Of a stretch of 10,894 nucleotides of DNA, positions 1-7,968 are shown piece after piece. The notes beneath the pieces were generated by a model. That model ran no database searches. It had not been told where the DNA came from and saw only the letters and a program-made list of their open reading frames with translations. Within the stretch, counting starts at the first letter, position 1, and each line of letters begins with the position of its first letter. Location of the stretch: the NCBI GenBank assembly GCA_900543715.1, contig UQSX01000094.1, positions 1 to 10,894 on the forward strand. The letters run 5' to 3'. The translations under genes and the position numbers were made by a program. The DNA comes from an uncultured Blautia sp. (lineage in GTDB: Bacteria; Bacillota; Clostridia; Lachnospirales; Lachnospiraceae).

Positions 1-979
1 AGAATGGTGTATGACGGCCACCCTCGTCTTTTGTCAGAACGTAAACCTGAGCTGTGAATTTTGTATGGCAGGTAATTGTACCTGGTTTAGCCAGAACCTG
101 TCCTCTTTCGATCTCGTTTCTCTGAACACCACGAAGCAGAGCACCGATGTTATCACCAGCCTGAGCCTCGTCTAACAGCTTACGGAACATTTCGATTCCA
201 GTTACAACAACTTTACGTGTTTCTTCTTTCAGACCAACGATTTCAACTTCTTCAGATACATGCAGTGTACCAGCTTCTACTCTACCAGTAGCAACTGTAC
301 CACGACCTGTGATAGAGAATACGTCCTCTACAGGCATGATGAATGGTTTGTCTGTGTCACGCTGTGGATCTGGGATATAGCTGTCAACAGCATCCATCAG
401 TTCCATAACTTTGTCGCCCCATTCGCTGTCTGGATCTTCCAGAGCTTTCAGAGCAGAACCCTGGATGATTGGTGTGTCATCGCCTGGGAACTCGTACTCG
501 TTCAGCAGCTCACGGATTTCCATGTCTACCAGCTCAAGCAGCTCTTCGTCGTCAACCATATCACATTTGTTCATGAAAACAACGATGTAAGGAACGCCTA
601 CCTGACGAGACAGCAGGATGTGCTCTTTTGTCTGAGCCATAACACCGTCTGTAGCAGCAACTACCAGGATAGCTCCGTCCATCTGAGCAGCACCTGTGAT
701 CATGTTCTTAACGTAGTCGGCATGTCCTGGGCAGTCAACGTGTGCGTAGTGACGTTTTTCTGTCTCATACTCAACGTGTGCTGTAGAGATTGTGATACCA
801 CGTTCTCTCTCTTCTGGAGCTTTATCAATGTTCTCGAAATCTGTAGCTGTGTTACCAGCAACTCTGTGAGAAAGTACTTTTGTGATAGCAGCTGTTAAAG
901 TTGTTTTACCATGGTCAACGTGTCCGATGGTACCAATGTTACAATGCGGTTTGCTTCTTTCAAATTTAGCTTTAGCCAT
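1..979 (-). CDS. tuf: Elongation factor Tu, 5' part (3' end beyond the window)
   Basis: EF-Tu is the cytosolic GTPase that delivers aminoacyl-tRNA to the ribosomal A site. The reverse complement from 979 is open to the window edge and gives 326 codons of a protein usually near 397 residues, so about the last 70 residues (end of domain 3) are missing. Visible motifs are G1 GHVDHGKT (residues 19-26), the switch I RGITI (60-64), G3 DCPGH (82-86) and G4 NKCD (137-140), followed by the [11 protein letters not shown] region of domain 2. The start ATG is preceded by AAGGAGGA at good spacing. Residue 13 is Cys in [11 protein letters not shown] associate this with Lachnospiraceae-type EF-Tu. It is the last str gene visible, 135 bases after fusA, with a probable promoter of its own in that gap. 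Identity is certain; only the truncation limits it. Confidence 0.98.
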   Translation of the reverse strand, partial: MAKAKFERSKPHCNIGTIGHVDHGKTTLTAAITKVLSHRVAGNTATDFENIDKAPEERERGITISTAHVEYETEKRHYAHVDCPGHADYVKNMITGAAQMDGAILVVAATDGVMAQTKEHILLSRQVGVPYIVVFMNKCDMVDDEELLELVDMEIRELLNEYEFPGDDTPIIQGSALKALEDPDSEWGDKVMELMDAVDSYIPDPQRDTDKPFIMPVEDVFSITGRGTVATGRVEAGTLHVSEEVEIVGLKEETRKVVVTGIEMFRKLLDEAQAGDNIGALLRGVQRNEIERGQVLAKPGTITCHTKFTAQVYVLTKDEGGRHTPF

Positions 980-1039
980 TTTGAATGTCCTCCTTGTTTA
1001 ACATGCGCCCCGTCTGGGCAAATTTTAATTTTTGTTGTT

Positions 1040-1071
1040 GCCTCATAACGAGGCGGTTGATATAGTCAACC
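1040..1071 (-). other. Two adjacent small hairpins in the tuf leader
   Basis: Two perfect inverted repeats lie back to back in the tuf 5' untranslated region. The first has arms 1055-1060 and 1066-1071 (GGTTGA/TCAACC, 5-base loop). The second has arms 1040-1044 and 1050-1054 (GCCTC/GAGGC, 5-base loop). On the minus-strand RNA they precede an A/U-rich stretch and the ribosome binding site. There is no U-run after either, so they do not look like terminators. A role in mRNA stability or leader folding is inference. Confidence 0.5.
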
Positions 1072-1074
1072 TGC

Positions 1075-1111
1075 TATCCTTGATTATATTGCAAATCAAG
1101 GATATTTGCAA
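1075..1111. repeat. Two overlapping inverted repeats across the tuf promoter
   Basis: An 11-base perfect inverted repeat has arms 1075-1085 and 1094-1104 (TATCCTTGATT/AATCAAGGATA, 8-base spacer). It shares bases with a second repeat, TTGCAAAT/ATTTGCAA, with arms 1089-1096 and 1104-1111. In RNA reading through from fusA the two foldings would be mutually exclusive; in DNA they cover the -10 and -35 elements of the proposed tuf promoter. The repeats are directly visible. Whether they act as RNA structure, operator or neither is not known. Confidence 0.5.
1083..1111 (-). promoter_or_regulatory. Probable sigma-A promoter for tuf
   Basis: On the minus strand TTGCAA (1111-1106, four of six matches to the -35 consensus) is followed by a 17-base spacer and a perfect TATAAT (1088-1083). 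The predicted start is near 1076, giving a leader of about 97 bases before the tuf ATG. A separate tuf promoter at the end of the str operon is plausible because EF-Tu is needed in excess over the other products. The match is by eye and untested. Confidence 0.6.
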
Positions 1112-1114
1112 GTT

Positions 1115-3235
1115 TTATTTACCTGATTTTCCTGCCAGAACCTTTTCCTGTACGGACTTCGGAACCTGCTCATATTTCTCAAAGAACATAGAGTAGTTAC
1201 CACGTCCCTGAGTTCTGGAACGCAGGTCTGTTGCGTATCCGAACATCTCTGCCAGAGGAACGAATCCACGGATCATCTTTCCACCGCCGATATCGTCCAT
1301 ACCTTCGATACGTCCACGACGAGAGTTGATATCACCGATAACATCTCCCATGTAGTCTTCAGGAGTTGTAACCTCGACTCTCATGATAGGCTCCAGAAGG
1401 ATCGGATTTCCTTTGGACATAGCATCCTTGAATGCAAGAGAACCTGCAATGTGGAATGCCATTTCAGAGGAGTCGACTTCATGGTAGGATCCGTCATATA
1501 CATTTGCATGGATACCCACTACAGGGAATCCACCCAGGATACCGGCTCTCATAGCTTCTTCGATACCTTCGCCTACTGCTGGAATGTATTCCTTCGGAAT
1601 AGCACCACCAACAACAGTAGATTCAAACTTGTAAGTTTCCTCACCGTTTGCATCCATAGGCTCGAATTTAACTTTACAGTGACCGTACTGTCCACGACCA
1701 CCAGACTGTTTTGCATATTTGCTGTCAACGTCAACAGGTTTTGTGATTGTCTCTTTGTAAGCAACCTGAGGAGCACCTACGTTAGCTTCTACTTTGAACT
1801 CACGAAGAAGACGGTCAACGATAATCTCCAGATGAAGCTCACCCATACCAGCGATAATAGTCTGTCCAGTTTCCTGATCTGTATGAGCACGGAATGTGGG
1901 GTCTTCCTCTGCAAGTTTTGCAAGAGCTTCACCCAGTTTGCCCTGTCCTGCTTTTGTCTTAGGCTCGATAGCCAGCTCGATAACAGGATCTGGGAATTCC
2001 ATGGATTCCAGGATTACAGGATGCTGCTCATCGCAGAGTGTATCACCTGTAGTTGTGAACTTGAAGCCGATAGCGGCTGCAATATCACCGGAATATACTT
2101 TATCCAGCTCCTGACGCTTGTTGGCATGCATCTGAAGGATACGTCCAACACGCTCTTTTTTGCCTTTTGTAGCATTCAGTACATAAGAACCGGAATTCAT
2201 AGTACCTGAATAAACTCTGAAGTATGCCAGCTTACCAACGAATGGGTCTGTCATGATCTTGAATGCCAGAGCTGCGAAAGGCTCTTCATCAGAAGCATGT
2301 TTCTCGATTTCATTTCCTTCAAGGTCTGTTCCCTTGATAGCAGGAATATCTGTAGGTGCAGGCATGTACTCCAGGATTGCATCCAGAAGTTTCTGTACAC
2401 CTTTGTTTCTGTAAGCAGAACCGCAGCATACAGGAACAGCTGCACACTCGCAGGTAGCTTTTCTCAGAACTTTTTTCAGTTCTTCAATGCTTGGCTCTTC
2501 GCCTTCCAGATATGCCATCATCAGGTCGTCGTCCAGCTCACAGATTTTTTCTACTAATTCTGCGTGGTACAGCTCAGCCTCTTCCTGCATATCTTCAGGG
2601 ATATCGGTAACAGAAATATCGTCACCTTTCTCATCATTGTAGATGTAAGCCTGCATTTCAAACAGGTCGATGATTCCTTTGAATTCATCTTCCTTACCGA
2701 TTGGAAGCTGAACGCAGATTGCGTTCTTTCCTAAACGGGTTTTGATCTGGTCTACAGCGTTGTAGAAGTTTGCACCTAAAATGTCCATCTTATTGATGAA
2801 AGCCATACGAGGTACATTGTAAGTGTCAGCCTGACGCCATACGTTTTCTGACTGAGGCTCTACACCGCCCTTAGCACAGAACACACCAACAGCGCCGTCC
2901 AGAACACGCAGAGAACGCTCTACTTCTACAGTAAAGTCTACGTGTCCAGGTGTATCAATGATATTGATACGATGCTCTAAAGCACCAGCCTTTGGTTTTG
3001 TCTTCTCTTCCAGTGTCCAGTGACATGTTGTGGCAGCGGAAGTAATTGTGATACCTCTTTCCTGTTCCTGCTCCATCCAGTCCATGGTAGCTGTTCCTTC
3101 ATGAGTATCACCAATCTTATAGTTTACACCGGTATAGTATAAGATACGCTCTGTCAGAGTTGTCTTACCGGCATCGATGTGTGCCATAATACCAATGTTT
3201 CTGGTTCTCTCTAATGGATATTCTCTTCCAGCCAA
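1115..3235 (-). CDS. fusA: Elongation factor G, TTG start
   Basis: EF-G is the ribosomal translocase GTPase, also acting with RRF in ribosome recycling. The 706-residue product has the usual length for the family and the expected motifs: G1 AHIDAGKT (18-25), RGITI (60-64), G3 DTPGH (94-98), G4 NKMD (148-151), and the domain IV/V segments near GRGQYGH and SRRGRIEG. The start codon is TTG at 3235-3233. It is supported by GAGGAGG (3250-3244) with 8 bases of spacing, and by the normal N-terminal residues [22 protein letters not shown]. The first internal ATG is residue 17, inside the conserved start of the G domain, so it cannot be the true start. The ribosome binding site sits directly against the rpsG stop codon, so the two genes are tightly coupled (15 bases). 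Confidence 0.98.
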   Translation of the reverse strand: MAGREYPLERTRNIGIMAHIDAGKTTLTERILYYTGVNYKIGDTHEGTATMDWMEQEQERGITITSAATTCHWTLEEKTKPKAGALEHRINIIDTPGHVDFTVEVERSLRVLDGAVGVFCAKGGVEPQSENVWRQADTYNVPRMAFINKMDILGANFYNAVDQIKTRLGKNAICVQLPIGKEDEFKGIIDLFEMQAYIYNDEKGDDISVTDIPEDMQEEAELYHAELVEKICELDDDLMMAYLEGEEPSIEELKKVLRKATCECAAVPVCCGSAYRNKGVQKLLDAILEYMPAPTDIPAIKGTDLEGNEIEKHASDEEPFAALAFKIMTDPFVGKLAYFRVYSGTMNSGSYVLNATKGKKERVGRILQMHANKRQELDKVYSGDIAAAIGFKFTTTGDTLCDEQHPVILESMEFPDPVIELAIEPKTKAGQGKLGEALAKLAEEDPTFRAHTDQETGQTIIAGMGELHLEIIVDRLLREFKVEANVGAPQVAYKETITKPVDVDSKYAKQSGGRGQYGHCKVKFEPMDANGEETYKFESTVVGGAIPKEYIPAVGEGIEEAMRAGILGGFPVVGIHANVYDGSYHEVDSSEMAFHIAGSLAFKDAMSKGNPILLEPIMRVEVTTPEDYMGDVIGDINSRRGRIEGMDDIGGGKMIRGFVPLAEMFGYATDLRSRTQGRGNYSMFFEKYEQVPKSVQEKVLAGKSGK

Positions 3236-3243
3236 TTGGATTT

Positions 3244-3250
3244 CCTCCTC
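3244..3250 (-). promoter_or_regulatory. Ribosome binding site that sets the TTG start of fusA
   Basis: GAGGAGG on the minus strand follows the rpsG TAA immediately and stands 8 bases before the TTG. No ATG or GTG in the fusA frame lies at a suitable distance, so this site decides the start. Confidence 0.85.
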
Positions 3251-3748
<498 letters not shown>

Positions 3749-3884
3749 TTAAATCATAGGTACTCACACAAACTATTCTGCATGTTCGCACTCGGTATCT
3801 TCTCTATATAAACCCGCAGCCACTTATGGGCTTATGGAATCCCGGTACAATTTAATAGTTCTCTGTGACTTCTATGAATTCATC

Positions 3885-3904
3885 ATAACAGCCTGGGCTG
3901 TTAT
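3885..3904 (-). other. Hairpin in the 210-base rpsL-rpsG gap
   Basis: Arms 3885-3893 and 3896-3904 (ATAACAGCC/GGCTGTTAT) are a perfect 9-base inverted repeat. It starts about 27 bases after the rpsL stop on the minus strand. No U-run follows, so it is not a standard terminator. The rest of the gap holds a short near-repeat (CCATAAG twice around 3824-3837) and an AGCC/GGCT pair, but no promoter I would defend. The position matches where S7 binds its mRNA in E. coli; this is analogy only. Confidence 0.45.
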
Positions 3905-3931
3905 TCTGGATTTATAAATTTAGTCGCTTAA

Positions 3932-4345
3932 TTATTTTTTCGGTCTCTTAGCACCGTATTTAGAACGGGCCTGACGTCTGTTAGCAACGCCTGCGGTATC
4001 TAATGTACCACGGATGATGTGGTATCTGGTACCTGGTAAGTCTTTTACCCTACCGCCACGGATCAGAACAACGCTGTGCTCCTGTAAGTTGTGACCTTCT
4101 CCTGGAATGTAGCTTGTTACTTCGATTCCATTTGAAAGACGAACTCTGGCGATCTTTCTAAGAGCTGAGTTAGGCTTCTTAGGTGTAGCAGTCTTAACAG
4201 CAGTACATACACCTCTCTTCTGTGGAGAAGACATATCGGAAGTTTTTTTCCGTAAAGAGTTGTAGCTCTTCTGAAGTGCAGGTGCTGTAGACTTCTTGGT
4301 TGTAGTCTGGCGTCCTTTTCTTACTAACTGATTAAATGTTGGCAT
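3932..4345 (-). CDS. rpsL: 30S ribosomal protein S12
   Basis: S12 lies at the 30S decoding centre and contributes to tRNA selection accuracy. The 137-residue product is the Firmicutes long form, with an insertion after the N-terminal arm (about residues 19-40) absent from the 124-residue E. coli protein. The loop [13 protein letters not shown] carries K56 and K57, and GGRVKDLPG carries K101. These are the wild-type residues at positions where streptomycin-resistance changes are commonly found, so the allele looks streptomycin-sensitive. The start ATG has AGGAGGTG (4360-4353) 7 bases upstream. It is the first gene of the str transcription unit here and follows a consensus promoter rather than the end of rpoC. 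Confidence 0.98.
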   Translation of the reverse strand: MPTFNQLVRKGRQTTTKKSTAPALQKSYNSLRKKTSDMSSPQKRGVCTAVKTATPKKPNSALRKIARVRLSNGIEVTSYIPGEGHNLQEHSVVLIRGGRVKDLPGTRYHIIRGTLDTAGVANRRQARSKYGAKRPKK

Positions 4346-4374
4346 TCCTTTTCACCTCCTGTAGAATTTGCGGG

Positions 4375-4474
4375 TCCTTCCATATATATTATAGAAGGAA
4401 TAGTGGCTGCCAGTTATTCATCCTTATGAATAAACTTTTTCGCACACAAAAAAAACTTGCGTATTTTTGCACGC
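4375..4474 (-). other. Structured leader of the rpsL-led operon
   Basis: If transcription starts near 4474, the leader is about 129 bases and holds three short hairpins. The first is GCGTG/TACGC at the very 5' end (arms 4474-4470 and 4463-4459), followed by AAG and a run of eight T (4456-4449). The second has arms 4414-4421 and 4426-4433 (TTATTCAT/ATGAATAA). The third has arms 4375-4380 and 4394-4399 (TCCTTC/GAAGGA). The first plus its U-run resembles a weak terminator at the transcript start. I recognise no known ribosomal-protein leader motif. Confidence 0.4.
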
Positions 4475-4480
4475 TCTCTC

Positions 4481-4509
4481 ATTATATCTACCAAAATTTT
4501 GCCTGTCAA
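4481..4509 (-). promoter_or_regulatory. Perfect consensus sigma-A promoter for rpsL-rpsG-fusA
   Basis: On the minus strand TTGACA (4509-4504), a spacer of exactly 17 bases and TATAAT (4486-4481) match the housekeeping consensus at all twelve positions. A/T-rich sequence upstream (around 4511-4535) could act as an UP-like element. It lies between the terminator of the accessory cluster and rpsL, and so would drive the str genes independently of rpoC. Confidence 0.92.
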
Positions 4510-4544
4510 GGATTTTTTTAATTTTTTCAGCATTTTCTCAAAGA

Positions 4545-4578
4545 ACAGGAAACGGACTCCTAAGAGTCCGTTTCCTGT
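4545..4578 (-). terminator. Terminator after the UroD-like cluster
   Basis: A perfect 15-base-pair stem has arms 4545-4559 and 4564-4578 (ACAGGAAACGGACTC and its complement) with a 4-base loop. It lies 22 bases after the stop of the UroD-like gene at 4600. On the minus strand it is followed by TCTTTGAG, a modest U-rich tail, so efficiency is uncertain although the stem is very stable. It lies 36 bases upstream of the -35 of the rpsL promoter. Confidence 0.75.
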
Positions 4579-4599
4579 CAAAAAAAGCGCCCCAAATAC

Positions 4600-5583
4600 T
4601 CAAACCGGATTTTCCTGAGCAAATTTTCTTCCATATTTCTCTAATTCATCTACCACTATAGAATTATTCCACTCTCGGTAGCAAACACCATTGGGAATCC
4701 CCGGATAAAACCTGCCGCCGGGGCAATAGGTATCAATAGCCCTTCGTACTTCCCTGCGGATCTCTTCCTCAGTAATATTCTCAATATCAATCTTAGGCCC
4801 GTCGATGCCGCCCACCATAGCCAGTTTTCCCTTGGTAATCTTCTGTATTTCCACAATATCATTCTGGGCTATTACGCCCTGCCAAATATCCACGCCTATT
4901 TCCACCATATCTGTGACAATAGGCTGACAGATACAGTCCGCATGATGCATATAAATCATTCCGCATTCATGAATAGCATCAGAAATTTCTTTTTGAAGAG
5001 GCTTGATCAGAGCTCTCCATACTCTGGGAGGCAGGAAAACATTCTGCTTGGAGCCCCAGTCATCGTGATAAAAAATGATGTCCGGCCGCAGCTTTTCCGC
5101 TGCCATACGGATATATTTTATCTTATAATCCGCAATGACTCTCAGAAGCCCAGCCATTTCTTCAGGATATTCCATATAGTTAATAAGAGCGTTTTCCATA
5201 CCCATCAGATGGTGGCTTCTTTCAAAAAGACCTCCTCCAAACATAAATCCCACAAATTTCTCATTCCTGTCTACTGCCTCCGCCGCCTTAACAGCTTCGC
5301 TCCAGTCCAAATGGTCTAAATCCGGAACCTTTATCTGTTCCTCCCACTTTTCAATATCCTTAATAACTGCATTTTCAGGCGTTACATGAGGATGCGCTCC
5401 AGGTGCACCGGGCTTAAAAATATAAACTGTTCCCCAGGAATCCCTGTGTTCCTTCCCATCCTGAGGACACATATCTCCCACAAGCACCGGGTCTGGAATC
5501 AGTTCAATAGCATTCATTAGATCAAAATAATAATCTGGCTGCTGCCGGTTATAAATAGCCATGGCATTTTCTCTCAAATTCAT
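4600..5583 (-). CDS. UroD/MtaA-superfamily protein, shorter paralogue
   Basis: This 327-residue protein has the size and sequence character of the uroporphyrinogen decarboxylase / cobalamin-dependent methyltransferase (MtaA, MtbA, CmuA) barrel family. Numbering from the ATG at 5592: YHDDWG at 175-180, GMIYMHHADCIC at 211-222, GVDIW at 233-237, GGID at 261-264, and a C-terminal GRFYPGIPNGVCYREWN (Cys304). Methyltransferases of the family bind zinc with His-x-Cys plus a distal Cys. Here H216-H217-A218 replaces His-x-Cys, with Cys220, Cys222, Cys290 and Cys304 nearby, so the metal site is uncertain. The start at 5583 is preferred because AGGAGG stands 10 bases before it but only 1 base before the ATG at 5592. 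It is the last gene of the MFS-UroD-UroD cluster. A true haem-pathway HemE role is unlikely given the divergence and context. Substrate unknown. Confidence 0.82.
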   Translation of the reverse strand: MNLRENAMAIYNRQQPDYYFDLMNAIELIPDPVLVGDMCPQDGKEHRDSWGTVYIFKPGAPGAHPHVTPENAVIKDIEKWEEQIKVPDLDHLDWSEAVKAAEAVDRNEKFVGFMFGGGLFERSHHLMGMENALINYMEYPEEMAGLLRVIADYKIKYIRMAAEKLRPDIIFYHDDWGSKQNVFLPPRVWRALIKPLQKEISDAIHECGMIYMHHADCICQPIVTDMVEIGVDIWQGVIAQNDIVEIQKITKGKLAMVGGIDGPKIDIENITEEEIRREVRRAIDTYCPGGRFYPGIPNGVCYREWNNSIVVDELEKYGRKFAQENPV

Positions 5584-5608
5584 AAACTCCATTCCTCCTT
5601 ACAACTAC

Positions 5609-5645
5609 GGCGGCAGCTAAGAGATACTCTCTCTTAGACGCCGCC
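5609..5645 (-). other. Strong hairpin between the two UroD-like genes
   Basis: Arms 5609-5614/5640-5645 (GGCGGC/GCCGCC) and 5617-5624/5630-5637 (CTAAGAGA/TCTCTTAG) form a 14-pair stem with a 2x2 internal loop and a 5-base terminal loop. It lies in the 102-base gap just upstream of the ribosome binding site of the next gene. No U-run follows on the minus strand, so it is more likely an RNA-stability or processing element than a terminator. That function is inferred. Confidence 0.6.
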
Positions 5646-5685
5646 TTGTTCATTTTCTCATCAATTCCCTATGTTTAAAACACTT

Positions 5686-6771
5686 TTATTCTCTATGGTA
5701 CAATTTGTTATAATATTCCAGAGAATAGTTGTAGAGCTCATCTCTGGCAATTTCCTCCTGCATGGGGTCTGTCATATCCGTCATAATCCACGCCATTGTA
5801 CGCCCTGTCTCTCCATAGTATTCTACAAAATCCCGAATCGCTTTTCGGATTTCCCCTTCCTTCCAGTCATGGGGAATCTCTATTCCAAAACTGAAAGTCA
5901 TCTGTTTTCCAAAATTATTATAAAGATAATCTGCGTCATTGGCCCGCATCTGCGGTGTCCACATATCAATTCCCATTTCAATCATTTCCGGAACGTACTG
6001 CATATTTCTTCCGCAGGAATGCAGTTCGATAAATTTCCCCTGGTCTTTGACAAATTTCAGAAAACGGCTTGTAGCAGGCATCAGCTGCTTGCGGAACATT
6101 TCGTTGGAATAAAATCCGCTTCTCTCTGTGCCCCAGTCGTCATGATAGAGAACTCCGTCCACCTGACCATAATACTGGAAAATTTTTGCTGTAGACTCTA
6201 TTTTGTAATCTGCCATCTTCTGAAAAAATTCTTCCAGGGCTTCCGGCTCTTCATAAAATGCCAGCAAGAATTCGTCAAAGGGTATCATTTCATGAAGTCT
6301 CTCAGAAATACCTTCTACACACTCATAAATGTGAGGACGGTCCGCATCCAATGTTTTCTGCAGTTTTTTTCCGTCTGCCTCAAAATCTACAACGGATAGA
6401 TCCGGCCATTCTACTTCTTCTTTCCAATTGGCAAAATCCTGGATCGTCCTGGTTCCAGGTTTTGTGATCATGCCTCCCGCATTTTCTACCATGGTCCAAT
6501 AAACGCCCCACCAATCATATCCATCTACCTCTGGAACAGGATGTTCTTCCATAGCGTCCGGCCATACAGTATTGGACTCATAGAAATAAGCCGGCATCCA
6601 ATAGGGCTGTTCTCCCTTTACACATCTGATATAATTTTCTCTTACGCTGATAGGCCTTCCAAGAATGGGCTCTTTCGGCTGCTGAGCCAGCCATGGGAAA
6701 CTGCCCTCTGCCTGCCAGCTCTTTGAATAATCTCTGTTTGCCGCTGTCTGCATAAATCTTCCAACGCTCAT
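5686..6771 (-). CDS. UroD/MtaA-superfamily protein, longer paralogue
   Basis: A 361-residue UroD-like barrel protein, clearly paralogous to the next gene. Both have YHDDWG followed by F-x6-R-x2-L-x-P, a Gly-led strand with His, then P/V-x-M-x-E-x-G-x-D-x-W and a nearby N-D. Here these are YHDDWG at 209-214, ELHSCG at 249-254, and MGIDMW at 266-271. The H251-S-C253 motif matches the His-x-Cys part of the zinc site in MtaA/MtbA-type methyltransferases. No Cys follows, so the usual third ligand is missing or replaced. An extra N-terminal segment of about 40 residues precedes the shared fold. The start at 6771 is chosen because GGGAGG lies 8 bases upstream; the frame is open to a TTG at 6801 without a site of its own. 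It lies 30 bases after the MFS gene, so probably co-transcribed. Corrinoid methyltransferase is more likely than decarboxylase, but unproven. Confidence 0.82.
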   Translation of the reverse strand: MSVGRFMQTAANRDYSKSWQAEGSFPWLAQQPKEPILGRPISVRENYIRCVKGEQPYWMPAYFYESNTVWPDAMEEHPVPEVDGYDWWGVYWTMVENAGGMITKPGTRTIQDFANWKEEVEWPDLSVVDFEADGKKLQKTLDADRPHIYECVEGISERLHEMIPFDEFLLAFYEEPEALEEFFQKMADYKIESTAKIFQYYGQVDGVLYHDDWGTERSGFYSNEMFRKQLMPATSRFLKFVKDQGKFIELHSCGRNMQYVPEMIEMGIDMWTPQMRANDADYLYNNFGKQMTFSFGIEIPHDWKEGEIRKAIRDFVEYYGETGRTMAWIMTDMTDPMQEEIARDELYNYSLEYYNKLYHRE

Positions 6772-6801
6772 TGTTATTTCCTCCCTTTTTATATTTTTCA
6801 A

Positions 6802-7968
6802 TTATGCCGCCTTTTTCTCTTTAAACGGACTGTAAATCAGAAAGACAATTCCAATAGCCAAAAATACAATAATCTCGATTAAAATTCCGCTCATAATGTT
6901 CTCACCAAATACAGCGGTCAAAAACTGCAGCCAGAAGGAGCTGACAAATGCGCCCAGGTTTGTGAAGGCCATGCATATAGAAATAGCTCCCGCTACTGTA
7001 CTAGGCGGCGTAACAACTCCTACCCAGGCAAAAAAAGCAGGCATAATAGTGGAGAAACCAAAGCCGATCAGAATCAACCCCAACGTCATAATGACCACGT
7101 TTGTTCCCACATATACACATAAGGCTCCTAACCCACAAAGAAGATAGCCTAACGCAATACACCAGCGTTTCGCAAACTTAAAAACAGTACCAAACACTAA
7201 ACCGGCCACACAGCCAGACACTGTATAGAGAGAAAGCGAGGTTGCCGCCGTTGCCGCTGTTCCAGCATCTCTCATTACAAATAATGTAGAGATATTCAGC
7301 ATAATTGGATAATTCAATACATTAAAAATCACAAACAGTATGGCAATTACCCATACAGTCTTTCCTATTTTTTCCTTTTGCTCCTTTTTTTCTTCCTTCG
7401 GTGCTGCGGCTGGAGTCTCTGGTTCCGGAAGGAAGAATGCCATAACAAAGCCCACCAGACCAAAAGCATGGCCCCAGAATACCAGCTGCCAGTTCATATC
7501 CGCCAAAGCTCCTCCCAGCATTTGAAGGATAATACCGCCGCCGTTCATAAACAGTGTTCCATATCCAAGCAAAGACGCTTGTTTCTGCCCTTTATAATTT
7601 CCTACAATCAACGCATTGCCTAAAGGAGACATAAGGCCAAGGCCAAAGCCAAAGATTGCGCGGCACACCAGCATACCGGCATAGTTATCAAATAGTGCCG
7701 GAGCACAGCCGCCTATCAAATAAAGGCCTCCAGCCATAATAGCCAGGGTTCTGTATTTCACCTTCTTTCCCATAACAGCGCCTGCAACAGCCGTACCTAT
7801 TACAGTAAATAGTGTGGGAAGAGTTGAAATCCAGGTTACATCTTTCCCCTCAAAATGTGCCCCCAATGTAGCCATCGCCGGGGTGACTACTGTAAAGCCC
7901 ATAGAGATCAGAAATAAGCACATAATCGCGGCAGTCCCTATAGGGCTGATTCTTTTTTCCTCTGTCAT
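6802..7968 (-). CDS. Major facilitator superfamily transporter
   Basis: A 388-residue integral membrane protein with about twelve hydrophobic segments, roughly at 11-33, 45-67, 74-93, 98-120, 133-154, 162-180, 203-222, 240-262, 270-288, 291-312, 323-345 and 360-380. A charged cytoplasmic loop rich in Pro, Lys and Glu (181-202) joins the two six-helix halves, as in the MFS. The loop after the second helix (GKKVKYR, 68-74) is a degenerate motif A, and RAIFGFGLGL (103-112) matches the fourth-helix pattern. The start at 7968 is supported by AAAGGGG 8 bases upstream; an ATG six codons earlier has no site. It heads the cluster with the UroD-like genes and diverges from the regulator. It probably imports (or exports) the compound those enzymes act on. 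The substrate cannot be deduced. Confidence 0.88.
   Translation of the reverse strand: MTEEKRISPIGTAAIMCLFLISMGFTVVTPAMATLGAHFEGKDVTWISTLPTLFTVIGTAVAGAVMGKKVKYRTLAIMAGGLYLIGGCAPALFDNYAGMLVCRAIFGFGLGLMSPLGNALIVGNYKGQKQASLLGYGTLFMNGGGIILQMLGGALADMNWQLVFWGHAFGLVGFVMAFFLPEPETPAAAPKEEKKEQKEKIGKTVWVIAILFVIFNVLNYPIMLNISTLFVMRDAGTAATAATSLSLYTVSGCVAGLVFGTVFKFAKRWCIALGYLLCGLGALCVYVGTNVVIMTLGLILIGFGFSTIMPAFFAWVGVVTPPSTVAGAISICMAFTNLGAFVSSFWLQFLTAVFGENIMSGILIEIIVFLAIGIVFLIYSPFKEKKAA

Noticed and set aside
260..898. Plus-strand open frame of 212 codons opposite tuf
   Set aside because: It is the antisense of a strongly codon-biased EF-Tu gene, has no ribosome binding site, and its product is Cys/Phe/Ser-rich with no family resemblance.
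1451..2209. Plus-strand open frame of 252 codons opposite fusA
   Set aside because: Antisense shadow of EF-G with no start signals or recognisable product; the fusA reading is intact throughout.
5590..5679. Possible leader peptide starting MNKAASKREYLLAAA in the gap between the UroD-like genes
   Set aside because: It only has a poor ribosome binding site and its codons are the hairpin arms; it overlaps the next gene out of frame.
5671..6399. Plus-strand open frame of 242 codons opposite the longer UroD-like gene
   Set aside because: No ribosome binding site and composition typical of an antisense frame; the minus-strand protein has conserved motifs.
4600..6771. UroD-like genes as haem-biosynthesis hemE
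   Set aside because: Two diverged tandem copies with an MFS transporter and a PucR/CdaR-type regulator, no other tetrapyrrole gene nearby, and methyltransferase-like His-x-Cys in one copy argue against a HemE role.
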